A stretch of DNA of 18,731 nucleotides, taken from CAZFAP01 sp964516325 (GTDB taxonomy: Bacteria > Auribacterota > JABMQX01). Under the pieces are notes generated by a model. The model saw only the letters and a program-made list of their open reading frames with translations. It was not told the origin of the DNA and did no database searches. How positions within the stretch are numbered: the stretch's first letter is position 1; every line of letters starts with the position of its first letter. Both the position numbers and the translations under genes were made by a program. Location of the stretch: positions 1-18,731 of the forward strand of contig CAZFAP010000095.1 in the NCBI GenBank assembly GCA_964516325.1, read 5' to 3'. Positions 1 through 7,101 of this stretch are shown piece after piece.

Positions 1-809
1 CCCTCATTCGCGACGTGAAGCGGGTCGAGTCCCAGAAGCTCGCAGAGAGCAAATACCTCTTTCCTTATGGGAATGGCGTGCTCATCAACGAGAATCCCGA
101 GGTTTGTCCGCTCGACGAATTCGTTCAAGACGGTCGCCAGACCGCCCCGGGTCGGGTCGCGCATCAAGCGGATTTCCGAAAAGAACGGCTTGAGGCTCGC
201 AACAAGCTCGTTGACGGGCGCGCAATCGCTCCGGAGCTTGGTTTCCAGACCGAAATCCTCTCGGGCCGCCATAATTGCCATCCCGTGATCGCCGATGGCG
301 CCGCTCACGACGATTTGGTCGCCGACCTGAATCTCCCCATCAAGAAATCTCTCGGCATAACCGATGCCCGCAGTGTTCACAAAAAGCCCATCGCAGCTTC
401 CCTTTTCCACGACCTTCGTGTCTCCGGTGACGATTTGCACTCCGGCTTTCTTAGCCGTTCCCTGCATCGAGCGGACAACCTTCTTCAGAATTGAGATGTC
501 GAGCCCCTCTTCGATCACCAGCCCGCAAGAGATAAAAAGAGGGGTTGCGCCGACGACGCTCAAGTCGTTGATCGTGCCGCAGACGGAGAGCTTGCCGATG
601 TCGCCGCCAGGGAAGAAGAGGGGTTTCACGACATAGGTATCGGTGGTAAAGGCGAGGTTTCGCGATGGGAGCTTCAGAAGAGCGGAATCGAGCAACCTGG
701 CTCGCGGGTCGCCGCCAAACTCCCGAACCATGACCTCGCGGATCAAGTCGTGCATGAGCTTGCCGCCGCTTCCGTGCCCAAGCAGGATTTTCTCACTCGT
801 GATGCCCAT
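1..809 (-). CDS. hypE: HypE, hydrogenase maturation carbamoyl dehydratase (3' part outside window)
   Basis: HypE takes the carbamoyl group from HypF onto its C-terminal cysteine and dehydrates it with ATP to the thiocyanate that becomes the CN ligand of [NiFe] hydrogenase. About 269 residues are visible of a usual 330-350. Seen: the N-terminal glycine-rich 'LLGHGSGGKLMHDLI' (residues 9-23), 'FTTDTYVVKPLFFPGGDIGKL' region (54-74), 'CGTINDLSVVGA' (77-88), 'VTGDTKVVEKG' (127-137), 'RDPTRGGLATVLNE' (217-230), and 'DPLHVANEG' at the window edge. These are PurM/AIR-synthase-like ATP-binding motifs characteristic of HypE. The catalytic C-terminal Cys lies beyond base 1. The ATG at 809 has GGAG just upstream and starts 13 bases after the hypD stop, so the two are probably one transcript. 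The cut is by the window, not visibly a mutation. Confidence 0.96.
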   Translation of the reverse strand, partial: MGITSEKILLGHGSGGKLMHDLIREVMVREFGGDPRARLLDSALLKLPSRNLAFTTDTYVVKPLFFPGGDIGKLSVCGTINDLSVVGATPLFISCGLVIEEGLDISILKKVVRSMQGTAKKAGVQIVTGDTKVVEKGSCDGLFVNTAGIGYAERFLDGEIQVGDQIVVSGAIGDHGMAIMAAREDFGLETKLRSDCAPVNELVASLKPFFSEIRLMRDPTRGGLATVLNEFVERTNLGILVDEHAIPIRKEVFALCELLGLDPLHVANE

Positions 810-822
810 CTGCTCCGTACGT

Positions 823-1902
823 CTAACGGTACTTGTAGTATGCAGCGCAGGCGCCTTCGCCGGAAACCATGCACGCTCCGACGGGGTTTTCGGGAGTGCA
901 TTTCTTCGCAAATAAGCGGCAATCCGTCGGCTCCTTGACTCCCTTCAGGACGAGTCCGCAGATGCATTGTTTGTTCTCGACGGTTTTCCCGGTCTCGATG
1001 GGAATCTGGACCTCGGCATCGTACACGGCATACTCTGGGCGTATCGCAAGCCCTGTGCCGGGGATGACTCCGATTCCCCTCCACTTGGCATCTCTCGCCT
1101 CAAAGACCGTGTCCATGACCCTTTGAGCGGCAGTGTTGCCGTCCTCGTGAACGACGCGGCTGTACTGATTTTGGACTTCGGCCCGCCCATCCCGAATTTG
1201 CCGGACGAGCATCTCAATTGCCTGGAGAATATCCAGCGGCTCAAAGCCCGCAATGACGCATGGGGCATGATGCACGTCCACGATTCTCCGATAAGCCTTC
1301 GAGCCGATGATGACGCTGACATGCCCCGGGCAAATGAATCCGTCTATCCGAACCTCCCCCTGAAGGAGCGCCTCCATCGCCGGCGGAATGACTTTTGCGG
1401 CGGAGACTACGAAGTAGTTTGCGATTCCCTTCTGCTCGGCTTCGAGGATTGATGCGGCAATTGTCGGTGCGGTGGTCTCGAAGCCGATGCCGAAAAAGAC
1501 GATTTTCTTACTGGGATTGCCCTCGGCGAGTTTGAGGGCGTCCATAGTCGAGTAAACGACCTGCATGTGCCCGCCAACGGCTTTTGCCTTGAGGAGGTTG
1601 GTGCTGGAGCCGGGGACTTTTGCCATGTCGCCGAACGTGGCAAGGATCACGCCGTCGGTCATCGCGTAGGCAATAGCAAGGTCAACCTGCTCATTCGGCG
1701 TCACGCAGACGGGGCATCCCGGGCCAGACAGCAATTTGAGGTTCTTTGGCAGAAGAGCTCTCAGCCCGTACCGCTGAATGGACATCGTGTGCGTGCCGCA
1801 GACTTCCATCAGAGAAACCTGACGGTCGCCAAGCACCTCCTCTATCCGTCGGATCAAGCCCGCCGCAATGTCTTTATTTCTGAATTCCTCGACGAATTTC
1901 AT
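823..1902 (-). CDS. hypD: HypD, [NiFe] hydrogenase Fe-cofactor assembly scaffold
   Basis: HypD, with HypC, is the iron-sulfur scaffold on which the Fe(CN)2CO unit is assembled before insertion into [NiFe] hydrogenase. The 359 residues match normal family length. Visible signature motifs: 'MEVCGTHT' (Cys35), 'GPGCPVC' (Cys63, Cys66), 'CPGHVSVIIG' (191-200), and the C-terminal cysteine-rich cluster-binding region (Cys313, 315, 328, 335, 344, 352) ending 'CAAYYKYR'. All hallmark cysteines are present, so it looks functional. ATG at 1902 has a GGAAG element about 6 bases upstream. hypE follows 13 bases downstream. hypC, which usually precedes hypD, is not in the 420 bases upstream; it must be elsewhere or absent from this locus. 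Confidence 0.97.
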   Translation of the reverse strand: MKFVEEFRNKDIAAGLIRRIEEVLGDRQVSLMEVCGTHTMSIQRYGLRALLPKNLKLLSGPGCPVCVTPNEQVDLAIAYAMTDGVILATFGDMAKVPGSSTNLLKAKAVGGHMQVVYSTMDALKLAEGNPSKKIVFFGIGFETTAPTIAASILEAEQKGIANYFVVSAAKVIPPAMEALLQGEVRIDGFICPGHVSVIIGSKAYRRIVDVHHAPCVIAGFEPLDILQAIEMLVRQIRDGRAEVQNQYSRVVHEDGNTAAQRVMDTVFEARDAKWRGIGVIPGTGLAIRPEYAVYDAEVQIPIETGKTVENKQCICGLVLKGVKEPTDCRLFAKKCTPENPVGACMVSGEGACAAYYKYR

Positions 1903-2323
1903 TTGTTTCTTCCGAGCCGGATCGGCATTAGCCGTTTCGACCGCGACTTGTCACCGATACGCACGGCGCAGCGTCTCCATTGGACCCGGGCCGACCCTTG
2001 TCCTTCCCCACCGAATGTGGGCTCCGCGCCAGCCCAAGGCCCCACGAGGGACGGCCGTTCCCAAACAAGGAGGTCAATTCAACCCGTATGCGGCTAAAGG
2101 ATAACAAACAGCGTCGGGTTCCTTAAGCGAAATTCCGGGTCCGGCTGGGACACGAACGGAGAAGCCCGCCCTTCCGTGCGCCCACGGCGCCCGACCTCAG
2201 GGGGGCGCGCCAAGCGTGGGCCTTGCGCTCCCCTCCTTGGCAGCGCAGACAGGTCAGCAGGATCGGACGACACTTGCCGAACGTGAGCAAAGAAAGCCTG
2301 CTAACCTGTCAGCGGAGAAGAAG
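1903..2323. other. Non-coding gap between the NHL gene and hypD
   Basis: No convincing gene was found on either strand; in particular there is no HypC-like reading frame on the minus strand (a short ATG frame from 1980 stops after nine codons). The gap is GC-rich with several small inverted repeats, the main one being the 14-bp stem listed at 2248-2310. No clear sigma70 promoter for hypD was recognised. Confidence 0.6.
2248..2310 (-). repeat. 14-bp stem-loop just after the NHL gene stop
   Basis: Arms 2248-2261 (GACAGGTCAGCAGG) and 2297-2310 (CCTGCTAACCTGTC) are complementary at 13 of 14 positions, with a 35-base loop. Read on the minus strand the one mismatch becomes a U-G wobble, so the RNA of the NHL transcript could form an unbroken 14-bp stem starting 14 bases after its stop codon. 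There is no U-run after the stem, so it is not a classical intrinsic terminator. It may protect the mRNA 3' end, act with Rho, or be a remnant of a palindromic repeat. Confidence 0.7.
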
Positions 2324-3778
2324 TCAAGGCAGTTGCTCGACCCGGTAGAATCGCCGCGGGGCCGTGGAAGGCAGACCAAGCGGATGCTGCCCATCATCTG
2401 CCCGGCAGTCAAGACCGCTCTCCGAACCAGCGAAAATGGGACCGGCAACCCAATCGAAAAGGTCAGCGGAGACCCACAACCTGTAACGCTGACCGGCTCG
2501 GCTACGCCAACAAATCTCCGGGCGACCCGCGGGTCCGGAAATCTCCTTTATCGCGAAAACATATCCAAGCTTTTGAATCCTGTGATTGTAGGTGTCGGCG
2601 ACGAAGATGCTTTCTGACGGCGGTGTGCTTGAGACACACACCGCAACGTCGAAGGGGCAATTGAATTCGCAGTCGCCCGAGCCCAGGACCCCCTGCTTCG
2701 CCAGAAAATTCCCTTCGGAATCAAACCTCTGAATCCGGTGATTCCCCGTATCCGCGACGAAAATGTCTCCGATGCCCTGTTCGCCTGCGACCGTCTGCTC
2801 CGCCTGCCGCAGGCCACAGACGAGCAGGCTGGCAGTCTGCTGGGCCACGCAAGTAACCGTTACGCCGTTGGGGTACAAAAACTCTCCGTCACCCTCGCCG
2901 GGTTTCCCCCACTCGCCCAGAAAATTGCCATTGGAGTCGAATCTCTGGATTCGGTGGTTGTCCGTGTCAGCCACCAAAATGTTTCCCGACAAATCCACAG
3001 CGATGTCATTGGGATACCAGAACTGCCCGGTAGCAGAGCCTTTCGCGCCCCATTGCGTCAGAAAATTTCCGTCGAAATCGAACTTCTGGACTCGGTGACA
3101 CCAATCCGAGACAAAGACATTGCCCGACAAATCAACCGCCACGCCATTCGGGTAGCAGAACTGCCCGGCGCCCGAGCCTCGGGAACCCCACGTTCCGAGA
3201 AAATTCCCGTCGGAATCGAAGCTCTGGACGCGATGATTGAACGTGTCGGCGACGAGAATGATCACGAATGTCGGCGCTGGGCGCGCGCCTTCACCCCCTG
3301 TTGAGGCCTCTCCCTGAGGTCCGGGCGGGAAGCCAACCGCTATCCCGTAAGGGTAGAGTAGCTGCCCGTCATCGGAGCCCTTCGACCCCCATTTACCCAG
3401 AAAATTCCCGTGCGAGTCGAACTTCTGGACCCGGTGATTGCCAGCGTCGGCGACAAAGACGTTCCCCAGCGGGTCCACCGCTACGTCTGCAGGGTAGGAG
3501 AACTCACTGTCGCGCGCACCGCGAGCACCCCACTTGCCGATGAAATCGCACGCGGCGCCAGGATCCTCGGTCCCAGTAACGGCTGGACTGCTGGGGAGAT
3601 GCTCCCATGGTAGGTTCGGTCGCTTGTCTTGCTGGGCATCTAAGGCCGGCCTCAGCGCCATGTCGAAATGTACGCCTTGACAAAAAAGGGACCCAGAGGC
3701 GCAGGCAGTGAAGATGCAAAGGCACGCGACACGCAAATAGGCAGAAGCCCAGAATCCTGAACGAATTGCTCTTTCCAC
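2324..3778 (-). CDS. Secreted six-blade NHL-repeat beta-propeller protein
   Basis: A hydrophobic N-terminal segment (AYLRVACLCIFTACASG) suggests export. Six NHL repeats follow, each with a 'VAD..NHR(V/I)Q' strand and a 'GNFL..WG' strand, so a six-bladed propeller is expected. A tail of about 75 residues ends 'RFYRVEQLP', like C-terminal domains of many extracellular proteins in Verrucomicrobia-type genomes. Blade 2 carries about 20 extra residues and blade 5 about 25, both replacing the usual 'VDLSGN' turn; blade 6 has about 5 extra. Blade 3 has 'VSDWCHRVQ', one residue short. The frame is open from a TTG at 3802, but a promoter at 3813-3840 would place transcription start near 3806, so GTG at 3778, with a GAGAGG about 10 bases ahead, is preferred (484 residues). 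NHL propellers bind proteins, RNA or sugars; the ligand here is unknown. Confidence 0.85.
   Translation of the reverse strand: MERAIRSGFWASAYLRVACLCIFTACASGSLFCQGVHFDMALRPALDAQQDKRPNLPWEHLPSSPAVTGTEDPGAACDFIGKWGARGARDSEFSYPADVAVDPLGNVFVADAGNHRVQKFDSHGNFLGKWGSKGSDDGQLLYPYGIAVGFPPGPQGEASTGGEGARPAPTFVIILVADTFNHRVQSFDSDGNFLGTWGSRGSGAGQFCYPNGVAVDLSGNVFVSDWCHRVQKFDFDGNFLTQWGAKGSATGQFWYPNDIAVDLSGNILVADTDNHRIQRFDSNGNFLGEWGKPGEGDGEFLYPNGVTVTCVAQQTASLLVCGLRQAEQTVAGEQGIGDIFVADTGNHRIQRFDSEGNFLAKQGVLGSGDCEFNCPFDVAVCVSSTPPSESIFVADTYNHRIQKLGYVFAIKEISGPAGRPEICWRSRAGQRYRLWVSADLFDWVAGPIFAGSESGLDCRADDGQHPLGLPSTAPRRFYRVEQLP
2783..2829. repeat. Nested palindrome inside the NHL gene, at the blade-5 insert
   Basis: Three nested pairs of 6-bp arms share one centre: GCCTGC 2783-2788 with GCAGGC 2824-2829, CGTCTG 2792-2797 with CAGACG 2817-2822, and GCCTGC 2802-2807 with GCAGGC 2809-2814. 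They are separated by small asymmetric internal loops. This stretch encodes most of the extra residues of blade 5 and keeps the reading frame. Such coding palindromes recall palindromic elements that insert in frame into genes, as known for Rickettsia; that comparison is inference. Confidence 0.75.
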
Positions 3779-3812
3779 GATGCCCCATCCTCTCTTTAAC
3801 AATCACACAAAC

Positions 3813-3840
3813 GCTATAGCCTGAAGCGGAAGGATGTCAA
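3813..3840 (-). promoter_or_regulatory. Sigma70-like promoter of the NHL gene
   Basis: On the minus strand a perfect TTGACA (3835-3840) is followed after 16 bases by TATAGC (3813-3818). Transcription would begin near 3806, only about 28 bases ahead of the preferred GTG start at 3778. Confidence 0.6.
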
Positions 3841-3924
3841 TCGGAAACCCCGGGCACGCATATGGCCTCAGTTTTGGGCGGGGGATCCGCGCGTGGTTGG
3901 GCGGGTCAGCGGAGAGGGTGGAAC

Positions 3925-3954
3925 CGCAGATGAACGCAAATGTACGCGGATGAC
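3925..3954. repeat. Three degenerate 10-bp tandem units
   Basis: CGCAGATGAA, CGCAAATGTA and CGCGGATGAC stand head to tail and share the pattern CGCRRATGNN. A related phased motif (GGATGTA / GGATGAA read on the minus strand) occurs at 17259-17282, also between genes. Confidence 0.6.
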
Positions 3955-4016
3955 GGGCAGAAGGGTTTTGCGGGGCGTTCCGGGAAGTGGGAACGTTATC
4001 CGGTTGTCCGCCCAGG

Positions 4017-4048
4017 AATCAGGGGACACGGGTACACCCTCAAGGGTG
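4017..4048. repeat. REP-like segment with a short perfect palindrome
   Basis: The string AATCAGGGGACACGGGTAC (4017-4035) runs into the perfect 6-bp hairpin CACCCT-CA-AGGGTG (4035-4048). GGGGACAC next to a short hairpin resembles repeats associated with REP-type (RAYT) transposases, but no transposase is in the window. Confidence 0.35.
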
Positions 4049-4203
4049 AGGTTACGCAAAAGAATCCTGCCGCAAGGCGCGCTCCGCCGACCTATCACCG
4101 CCATTTCCTTTGACTTACACTCTTCGTGCATAATAGCATTTCGAACAATGTAACAGTTCGTAAATCTGATCTTGCTCCGTCCTTGAATGGCGAGTTATGG
4201 GGG

Positions 4204-5907
4204 ATGATGGGAGAGCTTGCGCCGATCGTTAACACAAAACTCAGGATTCTGAGGCACTCCATAGAGGGCCTCCGGGAGCACTCTCGGCTCAAGATTGCGG
4301 TCATCGCGGCGTTTGGGCTCGGGTACTTGTTCGGCTCCTTTTTTCTATTCCGGGGCGGGTTTCACTTTGTGGAAAGATTCCTTCCGGGCCTTGGCGGTTT
4401 GCTTATCAATCGCCTATTCTACCTTTTCTTTCTCGCGACCTTCATCATGCTAATTTTCAGCAACATGGTTCTGGTGTATTCCCTTGCCTACAAGTCCAAA
4501 GAGGTTGACTTTCTGACGGCGATGCCGCTGCGTCACTCGACGATTTTCCAGTGGAAGTTCAGCGAGGCGGTATTTTTCAGTTCGTGGGCATCCCTGTTCA
4601 TGTCGGGGCCGCTGATACTGGCCTATGGGATTGACCGTTCCGCGAATATCGCCTATTACCTTTCCGTTCCCGCGGTTCTGTTTCCTTTCCTTCTAATTGC
4701 CGCTGGCATCGGCGGATCGCTGATAGTCGTTCTCGTCAGGTTTTTTCCCAGAAAGAAATTCCTGGCGGGCTTTGTGTTGGTGATGGTTGCAGTCGGGCTT
4801 TTCGTCCTCTTCCACAAGCCGCCTTCCGAGTCTCAAGGCAACGCCCTGCAATCACCGCTCCCTGTTCTCGACGACATGATGCGCTTTGCGAGGGTCTCCA
4901 GAAGCAACCTTCTTCCGAGCACGTGGCTCGTCGAGGGGATACTCCTCAACGTGGAGGATCGCCCCGAAGCGACGCCCTGGGCAGGAGATAAGCTCCTGGG
5001 CCTGGGAATGCTTTGGGCGAACGGGCTGATGGCACTGGTCGTGTGCTTCTTTCTCGCACACAAAATGTTCTTTTCGGGCTGGGTGCGGAGCAAAAGTGGG
5101 GGGAGAGCAAGGATTCTTCCCCGAGGAGGGGACATCGTTGGACGACTGAGCTTTCTGTGGCGATTTCTGGGCACGCCGCTGCGGGCCATGGTCACGAAAG
5201 ACCTCAAGATTTTCTGGCGAGACCCAGCCCAATGGAGCCAGTTCGTGATTTTCTTTGGGCTTCTGAGCGTCTATATCCTGAACCTGAGGAACATGTCGTA
5301 CCACACGTTCCCGCCGTTCTTCAAAAACACGATCTCCTTCATGAATCTCGCCGCCACAGCGCTCACGCTTGGGACTCTTACCACCCGATTCGTGTTCCCC
5401 CAGATGAGCCTCGAAGGGAGCAAGTTCTGGATCGTGGGGTTGGCGCCCCTTCCGCTGGAGAAGATTCTGCTGGAGAAGTTCCTTTTGTGCTTTGTCTCTT
5501 CGACCGTGATTGCCGGGGGGCTCACGCTTCTTTCGGGGTTGATGCTCGGACTGGATGCCGCGGCTGTGGCGATTTCGTCGGTGGCAATGCTCCTCATCTG
5601 CTTCGGCCTGTCCGGACTGAGCGTCGGGCTTGGCGCCCTGTTTCCGAACTTTGCGAGCGACAACCCCGCAAGGGTCGTATCGGGGTTTGGAGGGACACTC
5701 GCCCTGGTCCTCAGCCTCGCTTACATCACGCTGGTCCTGGCTGCGGAGGTTGTCATAAGCCACTTCAACCTTACGGGTCAACTCAGGGCGCCCACAATTT
5801 TCTGGGCGTGCCTGGCTCTGAGCGTCGCCGTCGTGTGCATCACCATCCTGGCGGGCACCCTACCCATGGCGCTCGGCGCCAAGCAGCTCAAGAAGATGGA
5901 GATCTAA
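4204..5907 (+). CDS. ABC-2-type exporter permease, about 12 membrane helices
   Basis: A 567-residue membrane protein with about 12 hydrophobic segments and a conserved-looking cytoplasmic stretch 'YKSKEVDFLTAMPLRHSTIF' after the second helix. That pattern is typical of large ABC exporter permeases in which a '(R/K)E..FL...P' segment follows the first helices. A second soluble-like part, about residues 215-265, separates the halves. The frame is open from a GTG at 4126, but that codon has no ribosome site; ATG 4204 (or 4207) follows a GGGGG run and begins 'MMGELAPIVNTKLRILRHS', so it is preferred with low certainty. No ATP-binding gene is adjacent: the CbiO at 8258 belongs to another operon. 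The ATPase partner is probably encoded elsewhere. Substrate unknown. Confidence 0.8.
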   Translation: MMGELAPIVNTKLRILRHSIEGLREHSRLKIAVIAAFGLGYLFGSFFLFRGGFHFVERFLPGLGGLLINRLFYLFFLATFIMLIFSNMVLVYSLAYKSKEVDFLTAMPLRHSTIFQWKFSEAVFFSSWASLFMSGPLILAYGIDRSANIAYYLSVPAVLFPFLLIAAGIGGSLIVVLVRFFPRKKFLAGFVLVMVAVGLFVLFHKPPSESQGNALQSPLPVLDDMMRFARVSRSNLLPSTWLVEGILLNVEDRPEATPWAGDKLLGLGMLWANGLMALVVCFFLAHKMFFSGWVRSKSGGRARILPRGGDIVGRLSFLWRFLGTPLRAMVTKDLKIFWRDPAQWSQFVIFFGLLSVYILNLRNMSYHTFPPFFKNTISFMNLAATALTLGTLTTRFVFPQMSLEGSKFWIVGLAPLPLEKILLEKFLLCFVSSTVIAGGLTLLSGLMLGLDAAAVAISSVAMLLICFGLSGLSVGLGALFPNFASDNPARVVSGFGGTLALVLSLAYITLVLAAEVVISHFNLTGQLRAPTIFWACLALSVAVVCITILAGTLPMALGAKQLKKMEI

Positions 5908-6301
5908 AGGTAACGCCTCCGTCCCGCAAGAGGCTCACCCGAGTCTGTCATGGACTTCGTTCACCCGGAGACCATGAAAATGAGGGCATGGGTACGCTTC
6001 AGGTGCGCATGAGCCGGCCATCGCCTGATGCGGTGTCAGCATGGTTCGGCTACGACGCCAAGGCCCCAGGCTGTCCTTGCCGGTCTTCAGTGGCGCCATC
6101 GGCACCACTTGTAGCCGGGCTTCTCGACACCATGGGGTTCACCCCGTTGCCACCTCTCACCCGTAATCACGCCCCCGGCCCCACAACACCGATTTTCGGG
6201 CAGCGAACGCTGAGACCACGGACACAGCGTGACCCGCCGGAAAGGGATGGCATCGGCATCTTGCCCACGGACGCATCCCCTGCCCCTTTGCGAAAAAGTG
6301 A

Positions 6302-6330
6302 TTGACCTGTTATCGGCGCAGTGGTATGAG
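6302..6330 (+). promoter_or_regulatory. Sigma70-like promoter of the nickel/cobalt ECF operon
   Basis: TTGACC (6302-6307) and TATGAG (6325-6330) are separated by exactly 17 bases. Transcription would start near 6337, leaving a leader of about 90 bases before the ATG at 6427, whose ribosome site is GGAAAGGG. Confidence 0.5.
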
Positions 6331-6334
6331 TAAC

Positions 6335-6351
6335 ACGAATAGCGATTTCGT
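6335..6351. promoter_or_regulatory. Possible operator at the transporter promoter
   Basis: ACGAA (6335-6339) and TTCGT (6347-6351) form an inverted repeat with a 7-base spacer, overlapping the predicted transcription start. The position suits a repressor site for a metal-responsive regulator. It does not match the NikR palindrome GTATGA-N16-TCATAC. Short arms mean chance occurrence is possible. Confidence 0.3.
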
Positions 6352-6426
6352 AGCACTTCGCCTCGATTCAGTTTTTCGCCATGGAGTCAGACGCGGGCGT
6401 GCAAATCCGCCCGGAAAGGGTTCTCA

Positions 6427-7098
6427 ATGCACATACCGCACGGGTACCTGAGTCCAGAGATCAGCGTCGGCGGATACATCGCGGCGCTGGCCGTGTGCGC
6501 GGCGGCGGTTCGCCGCGCAAATCGCCATCTGACCGAGAAAGAGATTCCGCTCCTGGGCGTGACAGCGGCGTTCGTCTTCGCGGCGCAGATGCTGAACTTT
6601 AAGATACCCTGGGGAACCAGCGGCCACTTTTTGGGGGCGCTGATGCTTGGCGTTCTTTTCGGACCGCTCCTCAGCAGCCTCATCATGGCGGTGGTGTTAG
6701 CGGTCCAGTGTCTGGCATTCGCCGACGGCGGTTTTGACGCCCTCGGGGCAAACATCCTGAACATGGGCGTCGTCGCGGGCACGGGCTGCTATTACCTATT
6801 TGCATTCCTGAAAAGAGTTCTGCCCAAGACACGGGCTGGCTTCTCAACCAGCGTCGCGATAGCCGCATGGCTTTCCATCGTTCTCTCATCGGCTCTGTGC
6901 GCGGTGGAACTATCACTGTCGGGCGTGTTCGCCCTTCGGGTCGCCCTGCCGATGATGGTCGGGGTGCATTCGCTGATCGGTCTGGGAGAGGCCGCGGTAA
7001 GCGTCGCGGTCATCAACCTCCTCGCCGAAGGACGACCCGATTTGGTGCCGGGATGGTCACCCGGAGGAAGCGCCGCCGTCGTGGCAGAACGAGGTTAG
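6427..7098 (+). CDS. cbiM: CbiM/NikM, substrate-binding membrane subunit of ECF Ni/Co importer
   Basis: The S component of an energy-coupling-factor transporter captures Ni2+ or Co2+ in the membrane. The protein begins 'MHIPHGYLSPE', the family signature in which the free N-terminus and His2 bind the metal, and has 'WGTSGHFLGA' with His67, the third ligand position known from the solved NikM2. The start is therefore fixed at this ATG, which has GGAAAGGG ahead. The 223 residues with multiple hydrophobic segments ('GPLLSSLIMAVVLAVQCLAFADGG', with conserved D and GG) fit the family. It heads a four-gene operon; the next start is 3 bases away. Nickel is favoured over cobalt because the next gene is a PDGLE protein and hydrogenase maturation genes lie nearby; this is inference. 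Confidence 0.93.
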   Translation: MHIPHGYLSPEISVGGYIAALAVCAAAVRRANRHLTEKEIPLLGVTAAFVFAAQMLNFKIPWGTSGHFLGALMLGVLFGPLLSSLIMAVVLAVQCLAFADGGFDALGANILNMGVVAGTGCYYLFAFLKRVLPKTRAGFSTSVAIAAWLSIVLSSALCAVELSLSGVFALRVALPMMVGVHSLIGLGEAAVSVAVINLLAEGRPDLVPGWSPGGSAAVVAERG

Positions 7099-7101
7099 CC
7101 C

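Larger units (their letters stand above)
3841..4203. other. Non-coding gap between divergent NHL and exporter genes
   Basis: No gene is supported here. The gap holds three tandem 10-bp degenerate units at 3925-3954 and a REP-like palindromic segment at 4017-4048. A weak promoter-like TTGACT/CATAAT pair lies at 4110-4134, but its 13-base spacing is too short to trust. Confidence 0.6.
5908..6426. other. 519-base gap before the metal transporter, content unexplained
   Basis: No gene with family support was recognised. An overlapping frame of the permease gene stays open into this gap on the plus strand, but its translation resembles nothing recognised and it has no independent start. Several short inverted repeats are present, for example TCATGG/CCATGA around 5948-5977. 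The usual cobalamin-riboswitch landmarks were not found by eye. The last 125 bases carry a promoter-like pair and a small inverted repeat, listed separately. Confidence 0.6.

Noticed and set aside
2248..2310. Integron attC site
   Set aside because: The arms are long and nearly perfect, but the core RYYYAAC/GTTRRRY pair is not satisfied and there is no cassette context.
4110..4136. TTGACT with CATAAT/TAATAG as a promoter for the exporter permease
   Set aside because: Spacing of 13 or 15 bases is outside the usual 16-18, so it was not listed as a feature.
4852..5781. Minus-strand frame of 309 codons inside the permease gene
   Set aside because: Highly charged, low-complexity translation opposite a strong coding frame; a shadow.
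5013..6305. Long plus-strand frame of 430 codons overlapping the permease gene and running into the gap
   Set aside because: Its first 890 bases are an alternate frame of the clearly membrane-coding permease gene, the composition is Arg/Pro/Gly-rich as in shadow frames, and no motif was recognised.
5908..6426. Cobalamin riboswitch before cbiM
   Set aside because: Neither the B12-box-like string nor the conserved core elements were found by eye on the plus strand; a model search would settle it.
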